In this document: positions 1-9,902 of the stretch, in pieces
How positions within the stretch are numbered: the stretch's first letter is position 1
How the letters are laid out: each line of letters begins with the position of its first letter
From: CAVQZA01 sp963724805
GTDB taxonomy: Bacteria > Actinomycetota > Thermoleophilia > Gaiellales > Gaiellaceae
Direction of reading: 5' to 3'
Length of the DNA: 64,000 bases
Assembly (NCBI GenBank): GCA_963724805.1
Contig: CAVRWA010000014.1
Location: 1,798,001 to 1,862,000 of the forward strand
The notes under the pieces: generated by a model
Told to the model about the DNA's origin: nothing
What the model saw: the letters and a program-made list of their open reading frames with translations, nothing else
Database searches by the model: none
Translations under genes and position numbers: made by a program

Positions 1-1600
1 TTGGCCTCGCGATCACGGGCGCCGGCCAGACGAGCGTCTCACTTTCGTGGCCCGCGGCCACCGACAACGTCGGGGTGAGCGGCTACAGCGTGTATCGCAA
101 CGGTGCCGGCGTCGGCACCACCGCCTCGACGACGTACACCGTGTCGGGCCTCGCCTGCGGGACCAGCTACTCCTTCGCAGTCGATGCCTACGACGCCGCG
201 GGCAACCACTCGGCCAAGACCACGGTCACTGGAGCAACCGCTTCGTGCCCGGCGCCGACGCCGACCGATAGGACTGCTCCTTCGCAGCCGTCGGGGCTGA
301 CCGTGAGCGCTCCGACCCAGACGAGCGTGACCGTGTCCTGGACGGCGTCGACCGACAACGTCGGAGTGGCCGGCTACGGCGTCTATTCGAACGGGGCGAG
401 TGCCGGCTCGACCGGTTCGACCAGCTACACGATCTCGTCCCTCTCGTGCGGAACGAGCTACGCGCTTCGCGGTCGATGCCTACGACGCTGCCGGCAATCG
501 TTCCGGCAAGGTGTCGATCAATGCCGCCACTGCGGCCTGCCCCAGCGTTCCAGCACCCGCACCCCAGGGAAGTGTCGCCGTTGTCGGTACGCAGACGGTC
601 GAAGCCACCGACGATCGCAACAACGATGGTGTTGTCGAGGCGTTCCGTACGACTGCATCCCGCGGCGGGATCGGTTTCGGCGCTTCAGCTGTATCTGTCG
701 AGCAGTTCGAGCGCGACGAGGGTTTCGGCCGGGATCTACGCAGACGCCGGTGGTCATCCGGGCCGGCTGCTCGGCCGGGGTTCTGCGAGCGCGCACGGCG
801 GCGGCTGGAACGCGGTGCCGCTTGCCTCTCGCGGTGACTGTCAGTCAAGGCTCGGTCTACTGGATTGCGGTCATGGCTCCGGCGGGTGCGGGCACGATCG
901 TGTTTCGGGATCGGCCGGGTGGTGGAGCGAGCGAGACGAGTCAGGGGTCGTCGTTGACCGATCTGCCGAGCACGTGGTCGACCCGGGCGAGCTGGCCGGA
1001 TGGGCCGCTCTCGGCCTACGGTGTCGCCGACGTGAGCCTTCCGGCGCCGGATCTGTTGCCGCCGAGCGCGCCGCTTGGCCTCGCGATCACGGGCGCCGGC
1101 CAGACGAGCGTCTCACTTTCCTGGCCCGCGGCCACCGACAACGTCGGGGTGAGCGGCTACAGCGTGTATCGCAACGGTGCCGGCGTCGGCACCTCCGCGT
1201 CCACGGCATACACCGTGTCGGGCCTCACCTGCGGGACCAGCTATTCCTTCGCGGTCGACGCCTACGACGCCGCGGGCAACCACTCGGCCAAGACCACGGT
1301 CACTGGAGCCACCGCTTCGTGCCCGGCGCCTACGCCGACCGACACGACTGCACCTTCGCAGCCGTCGGGGCTGACCGTGAGCGCTCCGACCCAGACCGGT
1401 GTGACCGTGTCCTGGAGGGCGTCGACCGACAACGTCGGCGTGGCCGGCTACCGCGTCTATTCGAACGGGGCGATTGCCGGCTCGACCGGTTCGACCAGCT
1501 ACACGGTCTCGTCGCTTTTCTGCGGCACGAGCTACGCGCTCTCGGTCGAGGCGTACGACGCCGCCGGCAACCGCTCCGCCAGGACGTCGATCAACGCCGC
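1..1600 (+). repeat. Tandem duplication of an Fn3 pair, offset 1074 bp
   Basis: The segment that starts at base 1 recurs almost identically from 1075 (TTGGCCTCGCGATCACGG in both). The offset is 1074 bp, or 1071 bp (357 codons) once the three extra bases in the first copy are removed. The repeated unit is two Fn3 domains plus the beta-sandwich-like module, so the protein probably grew by in-frame unit duplication. Confidence 0.85.
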
Positions 1601-4091
1601 CACCGCGCCCTGCCCCGACACGCAGCCCCCGACCACGCCGACCGGGCTCTCCGCGAGCTCGGTCTCGACGAACGGGCTGACCCTGTCCTGGAACCCGTCC
1701 TCCGACAACGTGGCCGCCGCGGGCTACGGCGTGTACCAGAGCGGAACGACTATCGCCACGGTCGCGTCGACGAGCTACACCGTTACCGGACTCGCCTGCG
1801 GCACTAGCTACGCCTTCGCGATCGACGCCTACGACGCCGCCGGGAACCGCTCCGGGAAAGCCGCCGTCACGGCCCAGACCAGCGCGTGCCCCGTGGCCGG
1901 CCCATTGCTCGGCGTGCAGACGATCGCGCCGAACGACGATGCCAGCAGCGCCGGCGTGGCCGAAGCGTTCCGAACCACTGCAGCCGCCTCGGGCCAGCTT
2001 TCCTCGCTCAACGTGTACGTGTCGGGCAGCTCCACCGCTGGCTCGATCATCGGTGGTCTGTACACGGACGCGGGTGGCACCCCCGGAACGCTTCTCGCTC
2101 AGGGCTCCGCAGCCGCCCCGGCCGGTGGTTGGAGGAGTGTGCCGCTTCCGTCGCCGGTCGCCGTGAGCGTGGGCGCCACATACTGGATCGCCGTGCTCAC
2201 ACCCCCAGGTTCGGGCACGCTCGTGTTCCGTGACGTGATCGGCGGCGGGGCGAGCGAGACGAGCGCCCAGAGCTCGATGACGTCGCTTCCAACCGCTTGG
2301 AGGACTGGGCAGTCGTATCCCGATGGTCCGATCTCGGCCTACGCCCTCAGTGCCGGGCTCGGTGGAACGACTCCGCCTCCGGACACATTGCCGCCCTCGT
2401 CGGTGCTCGGAGTCGCAGTGAGCGGCGCGACGCAGACGAGCGTCTCGCTCGTCTGGACGCCCTCGTCGGACAACACGGCCGTAGCGGGCTACAGCGTCTA
2501 CAGGAACGGCACGCTCTCCGGCTCGACGAGCTCGACGTCCTACGGCGTCTCCGGTCTTGTCTGTGGAACGAGCTACACGTTCGCGGTCGACGCTTTCGAC
2601 GCTGCGGGCAACCGCTCAGTCCGAACGAGCATCACCGGCTCGACCGCTCCTTGCGGCGACGGCACCGCGCCGTCCGTTCCGGCGACCCTTTCATCCAGCG
2701 CGACCCAGTCGAGCATCACGCTCACCTGGGCGGCGTCCACCGACAACGTCGCCGTCGCGGGCTACGGCTTGTATCGGAACGGGACCGCCGTCGGCAGCGC
2801 GGTGACGACGAGCTACTCCTTCTCCGGTCTCACGTGCGGCACGACCTACACCCTTGCAGCCGATGCGTACGACGCAGCCGGGAACCGATCGGCGAAGGCG
2901 TCTCTGACCGCTCCGACGAGTGCGTGTCCGCCGCCGTCTTCCGGGCTCGCGAATCTGTGGGTGGACGCGAGTGGCGGTTCGTGTGTGCGTCAGGCGAGTC
3001 CGGCGGGGTATGTGGATGCGCAGGCGTGTTCGTGGAATCAGGCGTATCAGGCTTCCCAGACTGGTGATCTGATCCTGGTCAAGGGTGGGAGTTATGGGAA
3101 TGTGTCGGTCGGCCCGAACAAGGCGTCGATCGGTTCGCCGGGCGTGACGTTTCGGACTGTGAGTGGTGAGAGCGTCGTTGTCGGTGATTTCGAGAACGGA
3201 AACATCTCGGGTACCGGCGGTGGTAGCAACATCACCTTTGCCGGCCCGGTGAGTGCGCGCTCGTTCCGCTCCGATACGGCAAACAACATCGTGGTGGATG
3301 GTTGGCGGGTCGATTGTGGTGGCTGTGACGGTGAGCAGATGTTCCACATCGAGCAGGCCAGCAACGTCACGGTGAGGAACTCGGACATCAGCGACAACAA
3401 GAACGACAGCTTGATGTGGATCAATGGTTCGAATCTGACGTTCGAGAACAACCAGATCCATGATGCGGGGCTGCCGAGTGGGTCGGGGTCGCATACGGAG
3501 TGCATGTATGCGCAGTCGGTGACGAACCTGACCTTGAAGCGGAACCACTTCTACCACTGTGCGGTGATGGATGTGTTCATCACCGGCAGTGATGTCGCGA
3601 ACGGTGGTTATGTGGAGAACAACGTGTTCGAGAAGCCGTGGATGAGCACGGGTGTGATCTCGAACTCGGCGTTGGCGTTCCAGTTCCGCAACGGCGGTGA
3701 TCCTTCGCCTGATCCGAGCAACTGGGACTTCCGCTACAACACCTTCGTCGGGCCGCTCAACATCTCGTCCGAGAACCCGGTCGGGTCGGGTGGGATGCGG
3801 GTGATCGGCAACGTGTTCCTGGCTGCCGATCCGTGCGGGAAGTCCAACACGACCTACGACTACAACGCATTCGTGACCGGGTTCGGCTGCGGGAGCCACG
3901 CCATCGTCAACAGTCTCGCGACCTACCTGGGCGGCTTCACGAGCACCGGTGACCCGGGGACGTACAGTCTCCTGGCGGGCAGCGTGCTGCGCGACAAGGG
4001 CAGCCCGTCGAGCTACCCGAGCCAGGACATCGCGGGCCGCGCTCGATATAGCGGCTCGGCGCCGGACCTCGGCGCCTACGAAGGCCCATAA
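1..4091 (+). CDS. Exported Fn3-repeat / right-handed beta-helix protein (5' end outside window, three frameshifts)
   Basis: The reading frame is open from base 3 and the start lies upstream of the window. Seen in order: two Fn3 repeats (to about 530), a beta-sandwich-like module (590-1040), three Fn3 repeats (1078-1890), a second copy of the same module (1905-2345), two Fn3 repeats (2395-2930), then a parallel beta-helix domain (2950-4088) with repeated N-V/L-T short strands, ending GAYEGP. Each Fn3 unit has the motif CGTSY followed by DAYDAAGN. By family knowledge this is a secreted surface or polysaccharide-binding protein; its substrate is unknown. Three single-base insertions, near 465, 660 and 833, break and then restore the frame (net +3). 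Aligning with the intact copy at 1905-2345 shows each is one extra C before CGCGG. No catalytic residues were recognised. Confidence 0.8.
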   Translation, partial: GLAITGAGQTSVSLSWPAATDNVGVSGYSVYRNGAGVGTTASTTYTVSGLACGTSYSFAVDAYDAAGNHSAKTTVTGATASCPAPTPTDRTAPSQPSGLTVSAPTQTSVTVSWTASTDNVGVAGYGVYSNGASAGSTGSTSYTISSLSCGTSYALRGRCLRRCRQSFRQGVDQCRHCGLPQRSSTRTPGKCRRCRYADGRSHRRSQQRWCCRGVPYDCIPRRDRFRRFSCICRAVRARRGFRPGSTQTPVVIRAGCSAGVLRARTAAAGTRCRLPLAVTVSQGSVYWIAVMAPAGAGTIVFRDRPGGGASETSQGSSLTDLPSTWSTRASWPDGPLSAYGVADVSLPAPDLLPPSAPLGLAITGAGQTSVSLSWPAATDNVGVSGYSVYRNGAGVGTSASTAYTVSGLTCGTSYSFAVDAYDAAGNHSAKTTVTGATASCPAPTPTDTTAPSQPSGLTVSAPTQTGVTVSWRASTDNVGVAGYRVYSNGAIAGSTGSTSYTVSSLFCGTSYALSVEAYDAAGNRSARTSINAATAPCPDTQPPTTPTGLSASSVSTNGLTLSWNPSSDNVAAAGYGVYQSGTTIATVASTSYTVTGLACGTSYAFAIDAYDAAGNRSGKAAVTAQTSACPVAGPLLGVQTIAPNDDASSAGVAEAFRTTAAASGQLSSLNVYVSGSSTAGSIIGGLYTDAGGTPGTLLAQGSAAAPAGGWRSVPLPSPVAVSVGATYWIAVLTPPGSGTLVFRDVIGGGASETSAQSSMTSLPTAWRTGQSYPDGPISAYALSAGLGGTTPPPDTLPPSSVLGVAVSGATQTSVSLVWTPSSDNTAVAGYSVYRNGTLSGSTSSTSYGVSGLVCGTSYTFAVDAFDAAGNRSVRTSITGSTAPCGDGTAPSVPATLSSSATQSSITLTWAASTDNVAVAGYGLYRNGTAVGSAVTTSYSFSGLTCGTTYTLAADAYDAAGNRSAKASLTAPTSACPPPSSGLANLWVDASGGSCVRQASPAGYVDAQACSWNQAYQASQTGDLILVKGGSYGNVSVGPNKASIGSPGVTFRTVSGESVVVGDFENGNISGTGGGSNITFAGPVSARSFRSDTANNIVVDGWRVDCGGCDGEQMFHIEQASNVTVRNSDISDNKNDSLMWINGSNLTFENNQIHDAGLPSGSGSHTECMYAQSVTNLTLKRNHFYHCAVMDVFITGSDVANGGYVENNVFEKPWMSTGVISNSALAFQFRNGGDPSPDPSNWDFRYNTFVGPLNISSENPVGSGGMRVIGNVFLAADPCGKSNTTYDYNAFVTGFGCGSHAIVNSLATYLGGFTSTGDPGTYSLLAGSVLRDKGSPSSYPSQDIAGRARYSGSAPDLGAYEGP

Positions 4092-4622
4092 CCGCGAGCG
4101 TCACGGCACCAACTCCGGTCGCCGACAGGACGCACCAAGCCATACGCTGAGAGCCGAGAAGCCAGGAGCGCGGGACGCTGGTCTCCGCATGAGCCAGCAC
4201 GTCGATCGGCCCGAGTTCTTACCTCGACCTTACGCTCGGCTGCGGCTCCGGTTACGCGTCGCGGCGAAGCTTCGCGCTGCATAAACAAGGCCTCCCGGTC
4301 GGGGCAGCCGTTTGTCTGCCCATTGTCCGAGATCTTGCCCGAAGATCCCTCGCTTTGGCGACCGGGTCGAGATCGATCCCGTCGATCGTGGTGACGTGAG
4401 GGTCACCGCATCTTCTTGCAGGAGCCGCTTCCTGTCGGTGGCCGTCACTCGCTTCCTCGAGTCCTTCCTGGAACGACCTTCCGAATAGGAGAACCCTGCC
4501 AGGCCAAACCACGAACTAGCGCAGGATCAACGCCCCTCCACGGGCCCGTGTGCCCATCGATTCTCCGGAGCCGTGCCGCTTTTCGGTTCCGAGCCGCCAA
4601 CAACAGCAAGGAGCTTTGATCC
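4092..4622. other. Intergenic, no gene supported
   Basis: 531 bases between two exported-protein genes. No ORF with convincing coding character was seen on either strand. An SD-like AAGGAG lies just before the next ATG at 4623. No clear terminator or promoter could be picked out. Confidence 0.5.
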
Positions 4623-7543
4623 ATGAGTCATTCACTCACCCCCGTGAGTCGTCTCTTGCGACCGCGTCCCCTGTCCCTGATCTGTGCGGTCGTTCTCGGA
4701 GCGATCTCGCTCGTCCTACCGGGCAATGTCCATTCCGCGACTCCGTCCGGTCTCGTTGCCGCGTACTCGTTCGACACAGGCGCCGGTAGTACCGCCGCTG
4801 ATCTCTCAGGCAAGGGCAATAACGGGACGCTCACAAACGTCACCTGGTCGTCTGCCGGGCGATACGGCTCGGCCGCGTCGTTCAACGGCTCGAGCTCGCT
4901 GATCACAGTTCCTGACTCGTCCACGTTGGACATGACAGGCAGCATGACGCTCGAGGCCTGGGTCAAGCCGAAGACGCTCGGGGCGACCTGGCGCACAGTC
5001 GTGCTCAAGGAACAGCCGAACGAGGTCGTCTATGCCCTCTACGCCAACTCCGAAACCTCTCAGCCGACCGGGATCGCATACACCGGTGGCGCAGAGCGGA
5101 CGAGCCGGGGCGGATCGCAGTTGCCGGTCGCCGCATGGACGCATCTCGCGACGACCTGGAACGGTACCTCCGTGCGGCTCTACGTGAACGGCACTCTGGT
5201 CGCCTCGTACGCCGCGTCGGGCGCGATGCCGATCTCGACCGGCGCTCTTCGCATCGGTGGGAACAAGGTGTGGAGCGAGTGGTTCGACGGCCTGATCGAC
5301 GAGGTTCGCGTCTACAACCGCGCCCTGAGCCAAGCCGAGGTCCAGAGCGATCTAGCGTCACCGATCGCGAGCGGCCAGACGCCTCCGCCTTCCGATACGA
5401 GCCCGCCGACCGTTCCGGCCGGACTCCACCCGACCGCGGTGACGGCGACCAGCGTCTCGCTTGCGTGGACCGCCTCGACCGACAACGCTGGCGTCACCGG
5501 CTACACCACGTATTCCAACGGTGCCAGCGCCGGAACCAGTACCGGCGCGAGCTTCACGGTCGGCGGCCTCACCTGCGGGACGAGCTACTCACTCGCGGTC
5601 GACGCGTACGACGCGGCCGGCAACAGGTCGGCGAAGAGCTCGCCTGTGAGCGTCTCGACGGGGGCTTGCCCGCCCGCCGCGCCGTCCCCGGATACCAGTC
5701 CGCCCACGGCGCCGACCGGTCTTGTGACGAGCGCCGTCACGGGAGCGGGTCTGACGCTCTCGTGGAAGGCCTCGACGGACAACGTCGGCGTGGTCGCCTA
5801 CAACGTGTACGTCGGCAGCGGGAAGGTCGGCACCGCCGCGAGCACGAGCTACGCGATCTCCGGGCTTCTCTGCGGGACGAGCTACTCACTCGCGGTCGAG
5901 GCGTACGACGCGGCCGGAAACAAGTCGGCCAAGGGAACGCTCCTGAGTGTCGCGACGGGCGCCTGTCCACCGCCGCCAGATACGAGCCCGCCGTCCGTTC
6001 CTTCGGGACTCTCGGCGAACACAATCGCGAGTTCCAGCCTGAAACTCGGCTGGAATGTCGCGAGCGACAACGTCGGAGTCGCCGGATACACGACGTATTC
6101 CAACGGCGTCAGTGTCGGGAGCGGTGCTGCGACCAGCTCGACGGTGACTGGGCTCGCGTGTGGGACCAGCTACGCGTTCACCGTCGATGCGTTCGACGCG
6201 GCAGGAAACCACTCGGCTCGATCCGCCGTGCTGAACGCAACTACCAGCGCCTGCCCGGCTCCGCCGCCCGTTTCGGGAGCGTCGGCGAATCTCTGGGTCG
6301 ACACCAGCGGTGGTTCGTGTGTGCGTCAGGCGAGTCCGGCGGGGTATGTGGATGCGCAGGCGTGTTCGTGGAATCAGGCGTATCAGGCTTCGCAGACGGG
6401 TGATCTGATCCTGGTCAAGGGCGGGAGTTATGGGAATGTGTCGGTCGGGCCGAACAAGGCGTCGATCGGTTCGCCGGGTGTGACGTTCCGGACTGCGAGT
6501 GGTGAGAGCGTCGTTGTCGGTGACTTCGAGAACGGGTACATCTCGGGTACCGGTGGTGGTAGCAACATCACCTTTGCCGGCCCGGTGAGTGCGCGTTCGT
6601 TCCGCTCCGACAAGGCCAGCAACATCGTGGTCGACTCCTGGCGGGTCGATTGTGGTGGCTGTGACGGTGAGCAGATGTTCCACATCGAGCAGGCCGACAA
6701 CGTGACGGTGAAGAACTCGGACATCAGCGACAACAAGAACAACAGCCTGATGTGGATCAACGGTTCGAATCTGACGTTCGAGAACAACCAGATCCATGAT
6801 GCGGGGCTGCCGAGTGGGTCGGGTTCGCATACGGAGTGCATGTATGCGCAGGCGGTGACGAACCTGACCTTGAAGCGGAACCACTTCTACCACTGCTCGG
6901 TGATGGATGTGTTCATCACCGGCAGTGGTGTCGCGAACGGTGGTTATGTGGAGAACAACGTGTTCGAGAAGCCGTGGATCGAATACGGGTGTGATCTCGA
7001 ACTCGGCGTTGGCGTTCCAGTTCCGCAACGGCGGTGATCCTTCGCCTGATCCGAGCAACTGGGACTTCCGCTACAACACCTTCGTCGGGCCGCTCAACAT
7101 CTCGTCCGAGAACCCGGTCGGGTCGGGTGGGATGCGGGTGATCGGCAACGTGTTCCTGTCAGGCAATTCGTGCGGGCTCGCGAACACGACCTACGACTAC
7201 AACGCGTTCGTGACCGGATCGGGTTGCGGCACCCATGCGATCACCAACAGCCTCGCGACCTACCTGGGCGGCTTCACGAGCACCGGTGACCCGGGGACGT
7301 ACAGTCTCCTGGTCCGGCAGCGTGCTGCGCGACAAGGGCAGCCCGTCCAGCTACCCGAGCCAGGACCTCGCGGGCCGCGTCCGTTACGGCGGCGCCGCGC
7401 CTGACCTCGGCGCCTACGAGGGTCCAGTAGGCTCGAGCTTCACCACGCGCGCGGGGTGGAGGGCGAAGCGCCGCCCTCCACCCCGCCAATACCTCGACCG
7501 ACCGGCCCGACGATACTCTGGTACTCTCCGACCCTGCGGGTAG
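4623..7543 (+). CDS. Exported LamG / Fn3 / beta-helix protein, frameshifted near its 3' end
   Basis: The start ATG at 4623 follows AAGGAGC. Residues 1-38 form a signal peptide ending VHSA. A LamG-like jellyroll domain covers about residues 43-246 (LVAAYSFD, SMTLEAWVK, GLIDEVRVYNRAL), followed by three Fn3 repeats to about residue 535, then a beta-helix domain nearly identical at DNA level to that of the preceding gene. Comparison with that gene places one extra A near 6981 and one extra C near 7313; with both removed the frame runs through GAYEGP to a stop at 7543. That stop lies beyond a hairpin at 7452-7485, so the true end may be earlier. LamG domains usually bind carbohydrate or protein ligands. 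An extracellular surface protein is inferred; the substrate is unknown. Confidence 0.75.
7452..7485 (+). terminator. Hairpin, probable terminator
   Basis: A perfect 13-bp inverted repeat (CGGGGTGGAGGGC and its complement) with an 8-nt loop lies just after the end of the LamG/Fn3 gene. It has no T tract, which is common in high-GC genomes. Confidence 0.6.
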
Positions 7544-7559
7544 CCGCATCCTGTTGCTT

Positions 7560-9149
7560 ATGCGCCTCAAGCACTTCTGGCTACCGATTCTCGTCCTCCT
7601 GACTGTCATCGCGACGTCGAGCGCGGCGCAGTCCAGGATTCAAGCTCCGCGCACCGAGCCTCGTGAGTCCTCGGCAACGGAGAGCTCTGCGAATCTGTGG
7701 GTCGACGGCGACGGCGGGAGCTGTTCGCGGTCGGCCACCCCGGTCGCCTACCGCGACCGAGCCGCGTGTGGCTCGATCGACACGGCGTGGGATGCCTGTC
7801 GGTCCGGCGACACGATCACGATCAAGGCCGGCAGCTACGGGCCCCAGGCGATCACCGGCGACAAGGCCGAGCCCGGCTGCACCGTCAGCGGTGAGAACGG
7901 CACGACCATAGGCGACCTCGGTACCGGCGGCGCCTTCTTCACGCTCCGCAACGTCACGATCGATGTCGGGAACGCCAAGCGTGCCGGCTGGGAGGGCCGA
8001 GCGAGCAATGTCACGCTGAGCAACGTCCGTCTACACGGCCCGTTTGTCAGCGTGGACATCTTCGGGGTCAGCAACGTCAGCTGGATAGGCGGAGAGCTAG
8101 GCACCGCCGGCCAGGCCGGCGGCCCGCGCGTCTGCGGCGAAGACGCCGAGCCGCTGCAGATCGGCGAGGCAGACCACGTCACGATCGATGCGATCCGATT
8201 CCATCCTCAGAGCGCGGACCCGACGCCAAATAGCTGCAGCGCGAACGGGTTCCACCTCGAGATGATCCGCCTCGACGGTGGCACCACCTTCTTTACGCTG
8301 CGGAACTCGACCTTCGACAACGGTGACCACTCGGGCACGGCTTCGATCTTCATCACGCAACCCGGCGACTCCACAGGCACGCCGCACGACCTCACGTTCG
8401 AGAACAACTTCTTCGGCACCAACGAGTCGGTCGGCGCCTTCGACGTTCACTCCAACGTCGCTGTCTGTCGCGCGTTCACCCTGGCGTACAACACCTTTCT
8501 CCAGTCGCCAGGCGTGTTCCAGTGCGGCTCGGCCGTCAACACGAGGTGGATCGGCAATCTCGGCGCGTTCGTCGCTCAACGCACGTGCCTCGGCACCTTC
8601 ACCAACAACGTTTGGCAAGACTCGAGCCGGGACGCCTGCGGCACCGACAAATGGGTCCTCGGCACCCGGGGGCAGACGGACAAGCTCGGCCTCGGCGGTC
8701 CCGATGGCTTTCATCTTCAACCCGGCTCGCCGGCCACCAACGCCGGTGAGGCCGCCGGCTATTGCACCAGCACTCTCCGCTCGAAGGACCACGACGGTAG
8801 GCCACGCCAGATCGGCACCCGCTGCGATGCCGGCGCCGACGAAGACGAGGCCGGCCCTGCCGTGGTCGCGTCGCTTGCCGGCCCACGATGGCGCCGGACG
8901 CACTCCGGAGGCCGAATCCTGTGGCTCACGCTCCGCAATGGCGAAACCGTCGATGCCGACGTTCACCTACTTCACGGCAGCGGCACGATGGCCGCCGTGA
9001 CGTACGAGGCGCTCAAGCCGGGAACGCGCCGGCTCATCCTCACTCTGGGCGAGAATGTGGTTGCCGGTGCTGCATCTGTCAGGGTCGCTCTGAAAGACGC
9101 CGCGGGAAACAAGCTGGTGATCGAGCGAGCCGTGAAGGTCCCGCGCTGA
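7560..9149 (+). CDS. Exported beta-helix protein
   Basis: About 529 aa from the ATG at 7560; an in-frame TTG lies 6 bases earlier, but the ATG is preferred. An N-terminal signal peptide (LPILVLLTVIATSSAAQ) is followed by the NLWVDG-GGSC opening also found at the start of the beta-helix domains upstream. The protein then runs through repeated short beta-strand turns (NVTIDV, NVTLSN, FTLRNSTFDN, LTFENNFF) typical of right-handed parallel beta-helices. Paired cysteines suggest disulphides and export. The C-terminal 110 residues look like a beta-sandwich (LWLTLRNGETVDADV, ASVRVALKDAAGNKL). It lacks Fn3 repeats, so it is a short paralogue of the two preceding genes. The substrate is unknown. Confidence 0.8.
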   Translation: MRLKHFWLPILVLLTVIATSSAAQSRIQAPRTEPRESSATESSANLWVDGDGGSCSRSATPVAYRDRAACGSIDTAWDACRSGDTITIKAGSYGPQAITGDKAEPGCTVSGENGTTIGDLGTGGAFFTLRNVTIDVGNAKRAGWEGRASNVTLSNVRLHGPFVSVDIFGVSNVSWIGGELGTAGQAGGPRVCGEDAEPLQIGEADHVTIDAIRFHPQSADPTPNSCSANGFHLEMIRLDGGTTFFTLRNSTFDNGDHSGTASIFITQPGDSTGTPHDLTFENNFFGTNESVGAFDVHSNVAVCRAFTLAYNTFLQSPGVFQCGSAVNTRWIGNLGAFVAQRTCLGTFTNNVWQDSSRDACGTDKWVLGTRGQTDKLGLGGPDGFHLQPGSPATNAGEAAGYCTSTLRSKDHDGRPRQIGTRCDAGADEDEAGPAVVASLAGPRWRRTHSGGRILWLTLRNGETVDADVHLLHGSGTMAAVTYEALKPGTRRLILTLGENVVAGAASVRVALKDAAGNKLVIERAVKVPR

Positions 9150-9191
9150 GCTCGAGGCGGCGGTGACTCCCTCAACCAGGCATATCGCCGC

Positions 9192-9824
9192 TCAACCCCG
9201 AACAGCGATGAGGCTTTTCGTGAGACCGAGAACCCGCTCGCGGTGGATCTCGGCGTTCGGGAACAATCTCCGCATGTCCTTGCTCGACAGGAGGGTGATC
9301 TCCTCCCACTCTCCTTTCGCTTGCCAGCCGAGCGTGAATCTCTTGTTCAGCGCGCGCCGGGCGCGCTCTGGCAGGAACTGGAACAGCGGCAACTGATAGT
9401 GCGGCTCGATCAGGAAGTACCGATTGGGGGTTTGAACGAAGTAGCGCTCCGCGACGCGCTCGATCTCTGAAGCAAACGCCCGCTGTCGTTCCCGCGGGAC
9501 GTGCTCGATCACCGAGTTGGAGAACGCGACGTCGAACTCACGGTCGGCAAAGGGAAGCTCTGTCCCGTCCGCCTGGACGACCGTGACGTTCGTTGCCGAC
9601 AGCCAACCGGTCGCGTCGGGGCGGAGATCGACGGCGACGATCGGATTGACGGTGTTGAATCGCTCGAGAGCTGCACCCCAGCCCGCTCCCACGTCGACGA
9701 TGCGGTCGGTCGGCCGCAACGCGCAGAGGTGCTCGAACATTCTGTAGCGTCGCTCGCGCCACTGCTGGACGGTACCGCTGTTCTTCGCCCACGAGCGCAA
9801 CCGATCAAAGACGAGGCCGCTCAT
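9192..9824 (-). CDS. Class I SAM-dependent methyltransferase
   Basis: 210 aa from the ATG at 9824; the frame stays open further upstream, and an ATG at 9896 is an alternative. Motif I is VDVGAGWGAALERF, the acidic end of beta-2 is VAVDLRP, and a post-I motif reads FDVAFSNSVIEHV, all matching Methyltransf_11/25-type enzymes. It transfers a methyl group from SAM to an unidentified acceptor. It is divergent from a glycosyltransferase with about 80 bases between them, so a role in surface glycan or lipid modification is inferred. The C-terminal part (YFVQTPNRYFLIEPHYQLP) resembles methyltransferases found in polysaccharide clusters. Confidence 0.8.
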   Translation of the reverse strand: MSGLVFDRLRSWAKNSGTVQQWRERRYRMFEHLCALRPTDRIVDVGAGWGAALERFNTVNPIVAVDLRPDATGWLSATNVTVVQADGTELPFADREFDVAFSNSVIEHVPRERQRAFASEIERVAERYFVQTPNRYFLIEPHYQLPLFQFLPERARRALNKRFTLGWQAKGEWEEITLLSSKDMRRLFPNAEIHRERVLGLTKSLIAVRG

Positions 9825-9902
9825 CGGGCACGTTGTAACACAGAGAAGCCGCAAGGAGCCGAGCCGCCGGACAGCGCGGGCCCATGCCCCTATCATTGCG
9901 CC

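Noticed and set aside
1..4091. Repeated units in the first gene as a CRISPR or satellite array
   Set aside because: Repeats are long, coding and keep the Fn3 pattern; there are no short spacers and no cas genes. No CRISPR array was seen anywhere in the window.
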